Of a DNA stretch of 42,048 nt, positions 1-8,021 are shown piece after piece (position 1 is the first letter of the stretch; every line of letters starts with the position of its first letter). The stretch is from Streptomyces sp. 150FB. Lineage in GTDB: Bacteria; Actinomycetota; Actinomycetes; Streptomycetales; Streptomycetaceae. The position numbers and the translations under genes were made by a program. The notes beneath the pieces were generated by a model, which saw only the letters and a program-made list of their open reading frames with translations, made no database searches and was not told the origin of the DNA. The stretch spans positions 7,985,281 through 8,027,328 of the forward strand of contig NZ_JTHL01000001.1 of assembly GCF_000818195.1 (NCBI RefSeq), given 5' to 3'.

Positions 1-472
1 CCGCAGCGGTGAGGCACATGTCGTACTCTGCGAGGCCGCAGGCCGGCCGCCCGGCCAACTCCCGCTGCTCGCCGGGGAACTGCACCGCGCCGGGCTCGGC
101 GCCGACTGGGCCGAGCTGCTCTGGGAAGCCTCCTCGCTGCCGCCCGCTCCGCTCGCCGCCGCAGCGGGCGCACTGGCCGGGGCCGGCCGCGACGGCGACT
201 GCGCGCAGCTACTGCGGCAGGGGGCTTCCCGGCCGGCGGAGGAGATCGCGGACGCCGTTCTCGCGCTCGGCGAGGTGGGCAGGGCGCCGGAGGCGCAGGC
301 GCTGCTCAGCGCCTTCGTACAGTCCCGTACGCCCGAGGACGCGGCGCTCATCGCCGCGCCGGACCCGCGCCGCCTCGTCCCGCAGCTCCTCGACGCGGCG
401 CGCGCGGTCTCGTCCGCCCGCGAACGCGACCTCGTCCACGCGCTGCGGATCGCCGGCATCCCGGCCGCCTGA
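1..472 (+). CDS. C-terminal part of an unidentified large protein (partial)
   Basis: The frame is open from the left edge (first full codon at base 2) and stops at 472, giving about 156 residues of a C-terminus. The residues are rich in Ala, Leu, Arg and Glu and appear as successive amphipathic helices, for example around AEEIADAVLALGEVGRAPEA and EARALL-like stretches, which suggests an alpha-solenoid repeat. There is no signal peptide, membrane segment or catalytic motif in the visible part. Streptomyces encode large helical-repeat proteins with such tails, but I cannot assign a family. The gene runs in the same direction as the pyrimidine operon but is separated from it by about 220 bases. 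Confidence 0.6.
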   Translation, partial: RSGEAHVVLCEAAGRPPGQLPLLAGELHRAGLGADWAELLWEASSLPPAPLAAAAGALAGAGRDGDCAQLLRQGASRPAEEIADAVLALGEVGRAPEAQALLSAFVQSRTPEDAALIAAPDPRRLVPQLLDAARAVSSARERDLVHALRIAGIPAA

Positions 473-579
473 CGGGGTCCCTGCCCCCACCCTTGACCGC
501 TTCCGTAACCGTCCCCGACCGATGTGGACCGCTCGGGTGTGAAACTTGATCGACTCAGCGGGTTAATGACGATGGTCTT

Positions 580-633
580 GCCCCTGCCTGTGCAGGGGCT
601 TACGTTCTCCTCTACGCGCATCTACGTGCGTAG
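580..633. promoter_or_regulatory. Two hairpins upstream of the pyrimidine operon
   Basis: A perfect 8-bp stem with a 4-base loop lies at 580-599 (GCCCCTGC/GCAGGGGC). It is followed by a second inverted repeat at 612-633 with outer arms CTACGC/GCGTAG. The first could terminate the upstream gene, whose stop is at 472. The second, nearer the operon start at 692, could be an operator or a leader structure. The function is inferred from position only. Confidence 0.4.
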
Positions 634-691
634 AAGCCCCGGCCGGCAGCCGGCCGACGCCGAACGGACGCATCCGCCGAAGGAGCAGCTC

Positions 692-1534
692 GTGGCCCAC
701 GTCGTACGCGCCGCACTCGTCCAGGCGACCTGGACCGGTGACACCGAATCCATGATCGCCAAGCATGAGGAGCACGCCCGCGAGGCGGCCCGGCAGGGCG
801 CGAAGATCATCGGATTCCAAGAGGTCTTCAACGCCCCCTACTTCTGTCAGGTCCAGGAGCCCGAGCACTACCGGTGGGCCGAGTCCGTCCCCGACGGGCC
901 GACCGTCACCCGGATGCGGGAGCTGGCCAGGGAGACCGGGATGGTCATCGTCGTACCGGTCTTCGAGGTCGAACAGTCGGGCTTCTACTACAACACCGCC
1001 GCCGTGATCGACGCCGACGGCTCGTACCTCGGGATGTACCGCAAGCACCACATCCCGCAGCTCAAGGGCTTCTGGGAGAAGTACTACTTCAAACCAGGCA
1101 ACGCCGGCTGGCCCGTCTTCGACACCGCGGTCGGCAAGGTCGGCGTCTACATCTGCTACGACCGGCACTTCCCCGAAGGCTGGCGCCAACTCGGCCTGAA
1201 CGGCGCCCAGATCGTCTACAACCCGTCCGCCACCTCGCGCGGTCTCTCCTCCCACCTCTGGCAGTTGGAACAGCCGGCGGCCGCCGTCGCCAACGAGTAC
1301 TTCATCGCGGCGATCAACCGCGTCGGCCGGGAGGTGTACGGCGACAACGACTTCTACGGGACGAGCTACTTCGTGGACCCGCGCGGTCAGTTCGTCGGCG
1401 ACACCGCGAGCGACAAGACGGAGGAACTGCTCGTACGCGACCTCGATCTCGACCTGATCGAAGAGGTACGGCAGCAGTGGGCGTTCTACCGTGACCGCAG
1501 GCCCGACGCGTACGAGGGACTGGTGCAGCCGTGA
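692..1534 (+). CDS. Beta-ureidopropionase-type nitrilase-superfamily amidohydrolase
   Basis: A 280-residue member of the carbon-nitrogen hydrolase (nitrilase) superfamily. The predicted role is hydrolysis of N-carbamoyl-beta-alanine or N-carbamoyl-beta-aminoisobutyrate to the beta-amino acid, CO2 and ammonia, the last ring-degradation step of reductive pyrimidine catabolism, in the cytoplasm. The Glu-Lys-Cys triad is visible at E44 (GFQEVF), K118 (YRKHH) and C155 (YICYDRHFPEG). The GTG start at 692 was chosen because AAGGAG lies just upstream and homologues begin at this point; an in-frame upstream start at 524 would add an unconserved leader containing the hairpins. Its stop overlaps the start of the aminotransferase by 4 bases, so the genes are probably translationally coupled. 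The neighbouring dihydropyrimidinase supports the substrate assignment, though related amidases cannot be excluded from motifs alone. Confidence 0.9.
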   Translation: MAHVVRAALVQATWTGDTESMIAKHEEHAREAARQGAKIIGFQEVFNAPYFCQVQEPEHYRWAESVPDGPTVTRMRELARETGMVIVVPVFEVEQSGFYYNTAAVIDADGSYLGMYRKHHIPQLKGFWEKYYFKPGNAGWPVFDTAVGKVGVYICYDRHFPEGWRQLGLNGAQIVYNPSATSRGLSSHLWQLEQPAAAVANEYFIAAINRVGREVYGDNDFYGTSYFVDPRGQFVGDTASDKTEELLVRDLDLDLIEEVRQQWAFYRDRRPDAYEGLVQP

Positions 1535-2877
1535 CCCAGCAGGACGCCCGCACTCCGGCGACTTCCGCGACCGTGTTCACCCCCGGCGTTCCCGCGCCGA
1601 CCGACCTTCACGAGCGCCACCGCGCCGTCCTCCCGGACTGGCTGGCGCTCTACTACAAGCAGCCCATCGAGATCACCCATGGCGAGGGCCGCCACGTCTG
1701 GGACGCCGAGGGCAACCGCTACCTCGACTTCTTCGGCGGCATCCTCACCACCATGACCGCGCACGCCCTCCCCGAGGTCACCAAAGCGGTGAGCGAGCAG
1801 GCGGCGCGGATCATCCACTCCTCGACGCTCTACCTCAACCGCCCCATGGTCGAGCTGGCCGAGCGGATCGCCCACCTGTCCAAAATCCCGGACGCCCGGG
1901 TCTTCTTCACCACGTCGGGCACCGAGGCCAACGACACCGCGCTGATGCTGGCGACCGCCTACCGGGGGTCCAACCAGATCCTGGCGATGCGCAACAGCTA
2001 CCACGGCAGGTCGTTCTCCACCGTCTCCATCACCGGCAACCGGGGCTGGTCGCCGACCGGTCTCTCGCCGCTCCAGACGCTGTACGTGCACGGCGGCGTT
2101 CGCACCCGTGGACCGTACGCGCACCTGAGCGACGCCGAGTTCATCGAGGCGTGCGTCGCCGACCTGGAGGACCTGCTCGGACACACCCGGGCGCCGGCCG
2201 CGCTGATCGCCGAACCGGTGCAGGGCGTCGGCGGGTTCACCCTGCCGCCCGACGGGCTGTACGCCGCGTTCCGCGAAGTCCTCGACCGGCACGGCATCTT
2301 GTGGATCAGCGACGAGGTGCAGACGGGCTGGGGCCGTACCGGCGACCACTTCTGGGGCTGGGAGGCCCACGCGGCGAGCGGTCCGCCCGACATCCTCACC
2401 TTCGCCAAGGGCATCGGCAACGGCATGTCCATCGGCGGTGTCGTCGCCCGCGCCGACATCATGAACTGCCTTGACTCCAACTCCATTTCGACCTTCGGCG
2501 GCAGCCCTGTCACCATGGCGGCCGGCCTGGCGAACCTCTCGTACCTGCTGGAGCACGATCTCCAGGGCAACGCCCGCCGTGTCGGCGGACTGCTGATCGA
2601 GCGGCTGCGGGCGATCGGCGTCACCGTCGACGCCGTACGCGAGGTGCGCGGCCGGGGGCTGATGATCGGCTTGGAGCTGGCGAAACCCGGCACGGACGAG
2701 GCGTCCCCCGAGCTGGCTGCGGCCGTCCTCGAAGCGGCGCGCGAAGGCGGCCTGTTGATCGGCAAGGGCGGCGGCCACAACACCAGCGTCCTGCGCATCG
2801 CGCCGCCCCTCACCCTGACCGTCGCCGAGGCGGAAGAGGGCGCCGCGATCCTCGAACGGGCCCTGCGCAGCGTCTAG
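1531..2877 (+). CDS. Class III PLP aminotransferase, probable beta-alanine/3-aminoisobutyrate transaminase
   Basis: A 448-residue class III (omega) aminotransferase. It should transfer the amino group of beta-alanine or 3-aminoisobutyrate, the product of the preceding enzyme, to an oxo-acid acceptor. Visible features are TTSGTEAND (130s, phosphate cup of PLP), the PLP-ring Asp D261 in SDEVQTGWGRTG, and the Schiff-base lysine K293 in FAKGIGNG. Length is normal for the family. The GTG start overlaps the ureidopropionase stop as GTGA. The fold covers many substrates (AGXT2-like, ornithine, 4-aminobutyrate); the substrate call rests on the flanking pyrimidine genes. Confidence 0.9.
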   Translation: MTQQDARTPATSATVFTPGVPAPTDLHERHRAVLPDWLALYYKQPIEITHGEGRHVWDAEGNRYLDFFGGILTTMTAHALPEVTKAVSEQAARIIHSSTLYLNRPMVELAERIAHLSKIPDARVFFTTSGTEANDTALMLATAYRGSNQILAMRNSYHGRSFSTVSITGNRGWSPTGLSPLQTLYVHGGVRTRGPYAHLSDAEFIEACVADLEDLLGHTRAPAALIAEPVQGVGGFTLPPDGLYAAFREVLDRHGILWISDEVQTGWGRTGDHFWGWEAHAASGPPDILTFAKGIGNGMSIGGVVARADIMNCLDSNSISTFGGSPVTMAAGLANLSYLLEHDLQGNARRVGGLLIERLRAIGVTVDAVREVRGRGLMIGLELAKPGTDEASPELAAAVLEAAREGGLLIGKGGGHNTSVLRIAPPLTLTVAEAEEGAAILERALRSV

Positions 2878-2893
2878 TCGGTCTTCCCGGCAG

Positions 2894-2921
2894 GGCCGGG
2901 CCGGTCGCCGCCGGCCCGGCC
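2894..2921 (+). promoter_or_regulatory. Strong intra-operon hairpin
   Basis: A perfect 11-bp GC-only stem (GGCCGGGCCGG/CCGGCCCGGCC, 6-base loop) sits in the 71-base gap between the aminotransferase and dihydropyrimidinase genes, with no U tract after it. It may set differential mRNA stability or act as a partial terminator. The ribosome-binding site AAAGGGAG follows it, just before the next start. Confidence 0.55.
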
Positions 2922-2948
2922 GTACGTACGAAAGGGAGCGTCACCACC

Positions 2949-4355
2949 ATGAGCAGCACCCGCACCCTGATCCGCGGCGGACTCGTGATCACCGCCTCCG
3001 ACGAGATCCACGCCGATGTCCTCATCGACGGCAGCCGGATCGTCGCCCTCGCGGCGCACGGATCCGACGTGGCGGCGGGCTGGAGCGCCGACCGTACGAT
3101 CGACGCCACCGGCAAGTACGTCATCCCGGGCGGGGTCGACGGCCACACCCACATGGAGATGCCGTTCGGCGGCACCTACGCCTCCGACACCTTCGAGACC
3201 GGTACGAGGGCCGCCGCCTGGGGCGGCACGACGACCATCGTGGACTTCGCCATCCAGTCCCCGGGGAAGTCGCTGCGCGAAGGGCTCGACGCCTGGCACG
3301 AGAAGGCCGACGGCAACTGCGCGGTCGACTACGGCTTCCACATGATCCTCGCCGACGTCAACGAGCAGTCCCTGAAGGAGATGGACCTCCTCGTCCAGGA
3401 GGGCGTCACCTCGTTCAAGCTCTTCATGGCGTATCCCGGGGTCTTCTACAGCGACGACGGCCAGATCCTGCGGGCCATGCAGCGCGCCTCCGGCAACGGC
3501 GGGCTGATCATGATGCACGCGGAGAACGGCATCGCGATCGATGTCCTCGTCGAACAGGCCCTGGCCGAGGGCCGTACCGATCCGCGCCACCACGGAGAGG
3601 TACGCAAGGCCCTGCTGGAGGCCGAGGCCACCCACCGGGCGATCCAGCTCGCACGCGTCGCCGAGGCGCCGCTGTACGTGGTGCACGTGTCGGCGGAGGA
3701 AGCCCTCGCCGAACTGGCGGCGGCGCGTGACAAGGGGCTGCCGGTCTTCGGCGAGACCTGCCCGCAGTATCTCTTCCTCTCCACCGACAATCTCGCCGAG
3801 CCGGACTTCGAGGGTTCCAAGTACGTCTGCTCGACGCCGCTCCGGCCGAAGGAACACCAGGCCGCCCTCTGGCGCGGGCTGCGCACCAACGACCTCCAGG
3901 TGGTCTCCACCGACCACTGTCCGTTCTGCTTCACGGGCCAGAAGGAGCTGGGGCGGGGCGACTTCTCGAAGATCCCCAACGGGCTGCCGGGGGTGGAGAA
4001 CCGGATGGACCTGCTCCATCAGGCCGTTGTCGACGGCCACATCACCCGCCGCCGCTGGATCGAGATCGCCTGCGCCACCCCGGCCCGGATGTTCGGCCTG
4101 TATCCGAAGAAGGGGACGATCGCACCGGGGGCGGACGCCGACATCGTCATCTACGATCCGCATGCCGAGCAGATCATCTCCGCCGAAACACACCACATGA
4201 ACGTCGACTACTCGGCCTACGAGGGCAAGCGCGTGACGGGCCGGGTGGAGACGGTGCTCTCCCGAGGCGTTCCGGTGATCGACACCCGCCACTACGTAGG
4301 TCACGCGGGCCAGGGAGTCTACTTGCCGCGGGGAGTTTGTCAGTATGCGAACTGA
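2949..4355 (+). CDS. Dihydropyrimidinase (hydantoinase family)
   Basis: A 468-residue amidohydrolase-superfamily enzyme that opens the dihydrouracil/dihydrothymine ring to the N-carbamoyl amino acid, the substrate of the ureidopropionase two genes upstream. Metal-site residues are visible: H66 and H68 in GGVDGHTHME, the presumed carboxylated lysine K157 in TSFKLFMAYPG, H190 in MMHAENG, a further His in VVHVSA and the Asp in STDHCPF. Start ATG 2949 has an AAAGGGAG site. Length and C-terminus look complete. An internal 143-bp portion (3486-3628) recurs nearly identically at 26848-26990. No transporter or dihydropyrimidine dehydrogenase gene follows, so the pathway module is incomplete here. Confidence 0.93.
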   Translation: MSSTRTLIRGGLVITASDEIHADVLIDGSRIVALAAHGSDVAAGWSADRTIDATGKYVIPGGVDGHTHMEMPFGGTYASDTFETGTRAAAWGGTTTIVDFAIQSPGKSLREGLDAWHEKADGNCAVDYGFHMILADVNEQSLKEMDLLVQEGVTSFKLFMAYPGVFYSDDGQILRAMQRASGNGGLIMMHAENGIAIDVLVEQALAEGRTDPRHHGEVRKALLEAEATHRAIQLARVAEAPLYVVHVSAEEALAELAAARDKGLPVFGETCPQYLFLSTDNLAEPDFEGSKYVCSTPLRPKEHQAALWRGLRTNDLQVVSTDHCPFCFTGQKELGRGDFSKIPNGLPGVENRMDLLHQAVVDGHITRRRWIEIACATPARMFGLYPKKGTIAPGADADIVIYDPHAEQIISAETHHMNVDYSAYEGKRVTGRVETVLSRGVPVIDTRHYVGHAGQGVYLPRGVCQYAN

Positions 4356-4357
4356 CA
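4338..4357 (+). terminator. Possible terminator at the end of the pyrimidine operon
   Basis: A 7-bp inverted repeat TGTCAGT/ACTGACA with a 6-base loop overlaps the dihydropyrimidinase stop codon at 4353-4355. No U tract follows. It is the only stem seen close to the operon end. Confidence 0.3.
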
Positions 4358-4497
4358 GATCCGCTTGGCTAGTAAGGGGAAATGCCTGGCTGAGCAAGGG
4401 CAGTAGCCGTCCTGTGCCTTAGAAGCCGTCTCATTTGGTGATCGAAGGAACATGAAGTCGCTGCTGGGAGTCGGTGTGCGGGCGGTTGAATGACGTC

Positions 4498-4815
4498 GTG
4501 AGTGACTACTGGACGCCGGCCCACGACGCGGTCGAGCACGATGATGTGGAGTCCTTGGCCCGGCTGCTGGCCAGGGGAGCGGACCCGGACGAGGTCTTCG
4601 GAAACATGACGCTGTTGACGCACGCGATCGATATGGAGGGGGACGGAGCCCTGCAAACCGGGCAGCCGTTGACTGTGCACACCACGGCGGTGCTGCTGGC
4701 CTTCGGCGCGGATCCACAGCTCGCGGATCCCGATGGGCAAACCCCTATGGACCTGGCCGAGCACTATGGCCACGACTTGGCCATGGGGCTACTGCAGCGG
4801 CACTTCAGCAAGTGA
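4498..4815 (+). CDS. Small ankyrin-repeat protein
   Basis: About 105 residues with ankyrin-like repeats: DYWTPAHDAVEHDDVESLAR then LLARGADPDE, a middle repeat ending in VLLAFGADPQ, and a last partial repeat DGQTPMDLAEHYGHDLA. Ankyrin repeats mediate protein-protein contacts; no catalytic domain is present and the partner is unknown. The start is uncertain. GTG 4498 puts the protein at VSDYWTP, while the in-frame GTG at 4474 adds eight residues and has GGGAG at only 3-base spacing. The 3' end overlaps the end of the adjacent IS5 transposase remnant by about 10 bases, so the original downstream sequence may have been replaced. Confidence 0.7.
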   Translation: MSDYWTPAHDAVEHDDVESLARLLARGADPDEVFGNMTLLTHAIDMEGDGALQTGQPLTVHTTAVLLAFGADPQLADPDGQTPMDLAEHYGHDLAMGLLQRHFSK

Positions 4816-5254
4816 GTCCGCGGTAGCAGATGAGGGTGCGGGCGATGCTGGTGAAGGCGAGGAAGTGCTCGGCTTTTCGCTCGTGGCGGCGGTGCGGTCG
4901 GCGGCATCCGGCGAGCCAGGACATCGTGCGTTCTATGGTCCAACGGTGGCGGCCCAGGCGGGTCGAGGACTCGACGCGCTTACGGGCGATGCGGAGACTG
5001 ATGCCGCGCCCGGAAAGCCATCGCCGCAGGTAATCGTCGTCGTACCCCTTGCCTGCGTGGGGCTTTCCCGGTCTGCGCCGTCGGCGTCCGCGCCGGGAGC
5101 GGATCGGCGGTATGCCCTGCACCAGCCTGACCTTCGTCCACTCGGCAAAGCGCCGGTGCGCGGTCGCCCCCGACAGGCCGAATGAAGCGGACGGCAACCG
5201 CTGCCACGTGCAGCCCGACGTGGCCACGAACACGATCGCAGCCAGCACCTCCCG
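4805..5254 (-). pseudogene. IS5-family transposase remnant with internal deletion
   Basis: The minus-strand frame reads as an IS5-family (DUF4096 N-terminal plus DDE) transposase. The N-terminal part runs REVLAAIVFVATSGCTWQRL to RRFAEWTKVR, then jumps directly to LVQGIPPIRSRRGRRRRRPG, and ends with RHRWTIERTMSWLAGCRR and FLAFTSIARTLICY. Relatives carry a block between FAEWTK and IPPIRSRRG that includes the first catalytic Asp. Here that block, roughly 60-70 residues, is missing without loss of frame, so the product should be inactive. The first residues before REVLAA are also missing, replaced by an oxidoreductase fragment. No terminal inverted repeats were identified. Confidence 0.8.
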
Positions 5255-5376
5255 GGGTTGACGGCCGCAGCCCGTACACGGATGCGCACCTCACCTTCCC
5301 CCGCGTGCGGTGTGGGCCGCTCCAGGATCCGCAGCACCTCGGGGCCGCCGTACCGCAGAAGTCCTACTGTCCTCAT
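5255..5376 (-). pseudogene. N-terminal fragment of a zinc-type alcohol dehydrogenase/quinone oxidoreductase
   Basis: About 40 residues starting at an ATG at 5376: MRTVGLLRYGGPEVLRI, then RPTPHAGEGEVRIRVRAAAVNP. This is the typical beginning of a medium-chain dehydrogenase/reductase of the quinone oxidoreductase type. The frame passes from AAAVNP straight into the transposase remnant at about 5254, so the catalytic and NADP-binding domains are absent. The sharp junction suggests insertion of the IS5 element, or a deletion from its end, into the gene. Confidence 0.7.
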
Positions 5377-5468
5377 AGGAGGATCCCGCTCAGGGTTCAA
5401 GGGCGCTCGGCAGTCGTTCACGCCGGGCGCCCGTAGGTCAGGTGGTCGAGAATCCGCAGGGCCTTGAT

Positions 5469-5485
5469 CGGCCGGGGGCCGGCCG
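5469..5485 (-). terminator. Possible terminator of the Gfo/Idh/MocA gene
   Basis: A 7-bp GC stem CGGCCGG/CCGGCCG with a 3-base loop lies 12 bases beyond the stop of the minus-strand oxidoreductase gene. It lacks a U tract, as is usual in actinomycetes. Confidence 0.4.
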
Positions 5486-5496
5486 GCCCGCAGGAG

Positions 5497-6594
5497 TCAG
5501 TTCACCGTCTGGGTGTTGCCGGTCGCCGCGGCGCGTTCGATCGCGTCGATGAGGCGGTGCCGGGCCAGGGCGTGTTCGAAGTCGGGCACCGTGTGCGTAT
5601 CTTCGGCCAGGTCCCTGGCCAGCGCGGCGTAGAGCCGGGCGACGTTCGCGCCGGCGGTGCCCCGCAGTTCGGCCGGGATGTCCTCAGTGTGCGAGGCGGG
5701 GAGGTCAAGTGGCTTGACGGTGCTGTCCGTTCCCCGCCCGCCGGCGAGGTCGAGCTGAGCGACCTGCATGTTGCCCCAGGTGGAGGTCAGTACCAGGTCG
5801 CCCTGCGAACCGTTGATCTCCCAGCGGAAGTTGTCGCCGCGCGACGCGCCGCCGCGGTAGAAGACGGACGCGGCGGCGCCGCCGTGGAGCGTGCCGATCA
5901 CGGCGACCTGGTCGGCGACGGTGACCGGGACGGTCCGCCCGCTTCCGGCGACCGTGGCCTCCGTGCGGCCGACGGCCAGGTTGGCCGCCACCGTGTCGAA
6001 CTCGCCCAGGACGAAGTGCAGCGGGTCCAGGGCGTGAAGCGTGGGAGAGGTCAGCGGGGTGGCGCCGTTGGCGTTGTCGTACCAGTAGACCTGGCTCTCG
6101 GCCGCCTCCGCGCCCCACGCCATGCCGGAGCCGGTCATCGTGGTTCCGAGGACCTTGCCCACGTAGCCATCGCGGACCAGGTCGCGGGCCAGGCGCACCT
6201 CGGGGGCGTACCGTCCCTGCAACCCGACCACGGTACGGACGTGCGCGGCCCTGGCCAGCTCTGCGAGCTTCTCGGCCTCGGCCCGCCCGTTCGCCAGCGG
6301 CCACTCGCTGTAGACCGTCTTCCCCGCAGCGAGCGCCGCCGCGATGATGTCGAGGTGTTCGGTGACCTTCACGGACACCACGACCACGTCGACGCCCGGG
6401 TGCGCGATGAGTTCCTGGTGATGGTCGTAGGCGGGCACACCGTGTTGCAGTGAGGCGGCCTGCGCTGAGCTGTGCCGCGAGGTACTCACCGCCCGTAGTT
6501 CGAAGTCGGGGGACGCGGCGAGCGCCGGAAGGTGCGCCAGGGACGCCCATCCGCTCGTGCTGCCACCGACGACGCCGACACCGATCGTCTTCAT
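5497..6594 (-). CDS. Gfo/Idh/MocA-family NAD(P)-dependent oxidoreductase (Gal80-like)
   Basis: A 365-residue protein with an N-terminal Rossmann fold (IGVGVVGGSTSGWAS, residues 4-18) and a C-terminal substrate domain. In place of the family's usual EKP it carries SEWPLANG near residue 98, a variant seen in Gal80-like members, so the position of the canonical catalytic Lys is changed. The likely substrate is a sugar, polyol or inositol-like compound, but it cannot be named. The start ATG 6594 has AAAGGA in front. It lies 145 bases downstream of a TetR-family gene on the same strand and may be its target; a similar TGGAACGA element precedes both genes. Confidence 0.85.
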   Translation of the reverse strand: MKTIGVGVVGGSTSGWASLAHLPALAASPDFELRAVSTSRHSSAQAASLQHGVPAYDHHQELIAHPGVDVVVVSVKVTEHLDIIAAALAAGKTVYSEWPLANGRAEAEKLAELARAAHVRTVVGLQGRYAPEVRLARDLVRDGYVGKVLGTTMTGSGMAWGAEAAESQVYWYDNANGATPLTSPTLHALDPLHFVLGEFDTVAANLAVGRTEATVAGSGRTVPVTVADQVAVIGTLHGGAAASVFYRGGASRGDNFRWEINGSQGDLVLTSTWGNMQVAQLDLAGGRGTDSTVKPLDLPASHTEDIPAELRGTAGANVARLYAALARDLAEDTHTVPDFEHALARHRLIDAIERAAATGNTQTVN

Positions 6595-6620
6595 GATGAT
6601 CCTTTCAAGGATTTATCTTG

Positions 6621-6641
6621 AGCATTCGTTCCATAATGAGG
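6621..6641 (-). promoter_or_regulatory. Candidate TetR box before the oxidoreductase gene
   Basis: On the minus strand the sequence contains CATTATGGAACGAATGCTCA. On the plus strand, upstream of the TetR gene (7344-7369), TGGAACGATCGACAA occurs, followed by TTATTGAGGC. The shared TGGAACGA and the nearby T-rich/GAGGC flank suggest a common operator. This is inference from two sites. Confidence 0.25.
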
Positions 6642-6739
6642 CCATGCGAAGCGGCACCGCGAGGAGCCGATGAAGCGAGGTCCTACGGCATGGGCCCGAG
6701 CCGGTGAGAAAACGGCCCCGGAAGTCGTCGGCCGGCCTC

Positions 6740-7324
6740 TCAGGCGAGGCAGGTCAGTGCGACCTCGGCGGAGCGCATCAGCGTGGCGCGGTCGGGGCTG
6801 ATCGCCGCCATCACCCTCAGGCCCTGGAGGTTGGTCACCAGGAATCCGGCGAGATCGGAGGCGTCGCGGTCGGCCGGGACCTGGCCGCGCGTCTGCCCCT
6901 CGGCGATCACATCGAACAGCGCGAGTTCCAGCGCCTGCGTGGTCGACCGGAGCCGGGCCGCAACCCGGTCGTCGTCCCGGGCCCGTTCCATCGCCGCCGC
7001 CACGATCAGGCAGGCCCGGCGCCGGCCATCCCTGGCGATCTCGTCCACGGCGGCGACGAAGACCCCCCGGACCACCTCCCGCGCATCGCCATGGGTGGAG
7101 CGCAGCAGGTCGGTCAGGGGCATGGCGTACTGCTGCCGGTACAGGTCGAGCGCCGCGAGATACAGGCCCTCCTTGCTCCCGAACGCCGCATAGATCGACC
7201 CACTCCCCAAGCCGGTGGCCTCGGCGAGGTCCCGCATCGAGGTGCCTTCGAACCCCGTACGGCGAAACGCCTCCATCGCCGCCGCGACGGCGGCGTCGGT
7301 GTCGAACTCTCGGGTGCGTGCCAT
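6740..7324 (-). CDS. TetR/AcrR-family transcriptional regulator
   Basis: 194 residues. The N-terminal helix-turn-helix spans about residues 10-55, with the classic FEGTSMRDLAEATGLGSGSI then YAAFGSKEGLY. The C-terminal part is an all-helical ligand-binding domain rich in Ala and Arg. Start ATG 7324 agrees with the family. It is followed on the same strand by the Gfo/Idh/MocA oxidoreductase and probably controls it and itself. The ligand is unknown. Confidence 0.88.
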   Translation of the reverse strand: MARTREFDTDAAVAAAMEAFRRTGFEGTSMRDLAEATGLGSGSIYAAFGSKEGLYLAALDLYRQQYAMPLTDLLRSTHGDAREVVRGVFVAAVDEIARDGRRRACLIVAAAMERARDDDRVAARLRSTTQALELALFDVIAEGQTRGQVPADRDASDLAGFLVTNLQGLRVMAAISPDRATLMRSAEVALTCLA

Positions 7325-7340
7325 ATCCCCACCGTACCCA

Positions 7341-7370
7341 TATCTGGAACGATCGACAAATTATTGAGGC
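7341..7370. promoter_or_regulatory. Candidate autoregulatory region of the TetR gene
   Basis: Seventeen or more bases upstream of the TetR start lie TGGAACGATCGACAAA and TTATTGAGGC. CGATCG forms a small central palindrome. It resembles the element at 6621-6641. Confidence 0.25.
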
Positions 7371-7611
7371 GCATCACACTCCGTGGGCGACCGCGTCCTT
7401 GACGAGCCATTGCCGCGGAGCCGACGGGGCGGTTGCCGGCGTGGCAGTGGTCATCCGACTGGTGCGGCTGACGGTTCCCGGGAAGAGAATGGGGGAGACG
7501 GGACGAAGGCGGGAGGTTGTCTCCGCGAGCTGTCACCTGTGCGCACGCAGCGGGAATGCCTCCCCCGCCTCTCCCCTCCGGCCCATGCGAGCAATAAGGG
7601 AGATCCCAAAC

Positions 7612-7941
7612 ATGTCCCATCCGCAGGAAATCAGTTACGAAGCCACCCGTTTGAACATTCCTCTGCCAGGATCGTTCGAAGATGCTGTGTGGCGTTATGA
7701 GAGTCTCGTCCCGCCCCTGAATGACTCGGAGATCAAGAGCCTTTCCGAGTCGCGAGCACCTTGGAATTCCTATGTGGAGCAGGCCGAGCGGAACGCCCCG
7801 CGGTTCGTGATCGACAAGCCCAGCTCGCACTTCGACAGTTACCGTAGGCGGGAGATCGCACAAGTCGGCTCAGAACTCGACCAGAAGGTTGCATGCCTGA
7901 TCGCGTTGATGGGTGCCCCGGTACCAGTAAGTCTTCGGTGA
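7612..7941 (+). CDS. Short DUF302-like protein with an internal deletion
   Basis: 109 residues from ATG 7612 (AAGGGAG upstream). The first part, SYEATRLNIPLPGSFEDAVW to QAERNAPR, matches the start of DUF302-domain proteins. The last part, FVIDKPSSHFDSYRRREIAQ and VGSELDQKVACLIALMG, matches their C-terminus. The middle block that relatives carry between NAPHGF-like and the IDxPS motif (about 60 residues, including the usual YLMGNH-type motif) is absent with the reading frame kept. It may be a decayed gene or a stable short variant. Function is unknown; DUF302 is an uncharacterised fold. Codon use looks ordinary, somewhat less GC-rich than its neighbours. It converges on the IclR gene at 8022. 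Confidence 0.6.
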   Translation: MSHPQEISYEATRLNIPLPGSFEDAVWRYESLVPPLNDSEIKSLSESRAPWNSYVEQAERNAPRFVIDKPSSHFDSYRRREIAQVGSELDQKVACLIALMGAPVPVSLR

Positions 7942-8021
7942 AGCCGGCATCGTTCGCGCTGTTGCCGACGGGGAGGCGCACCGTCGTCTATGAGATCTGC
8001 CGCTGTGGGCTCACTCGGCGC

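Noticed and set aside
5464..6453. A 329-codon plus-strand frame opposite the Gfo/Idh/MocA gene
   Set aside because: Shadow of the real minus-strand gene, which has a clear Rossmann fold and start site.
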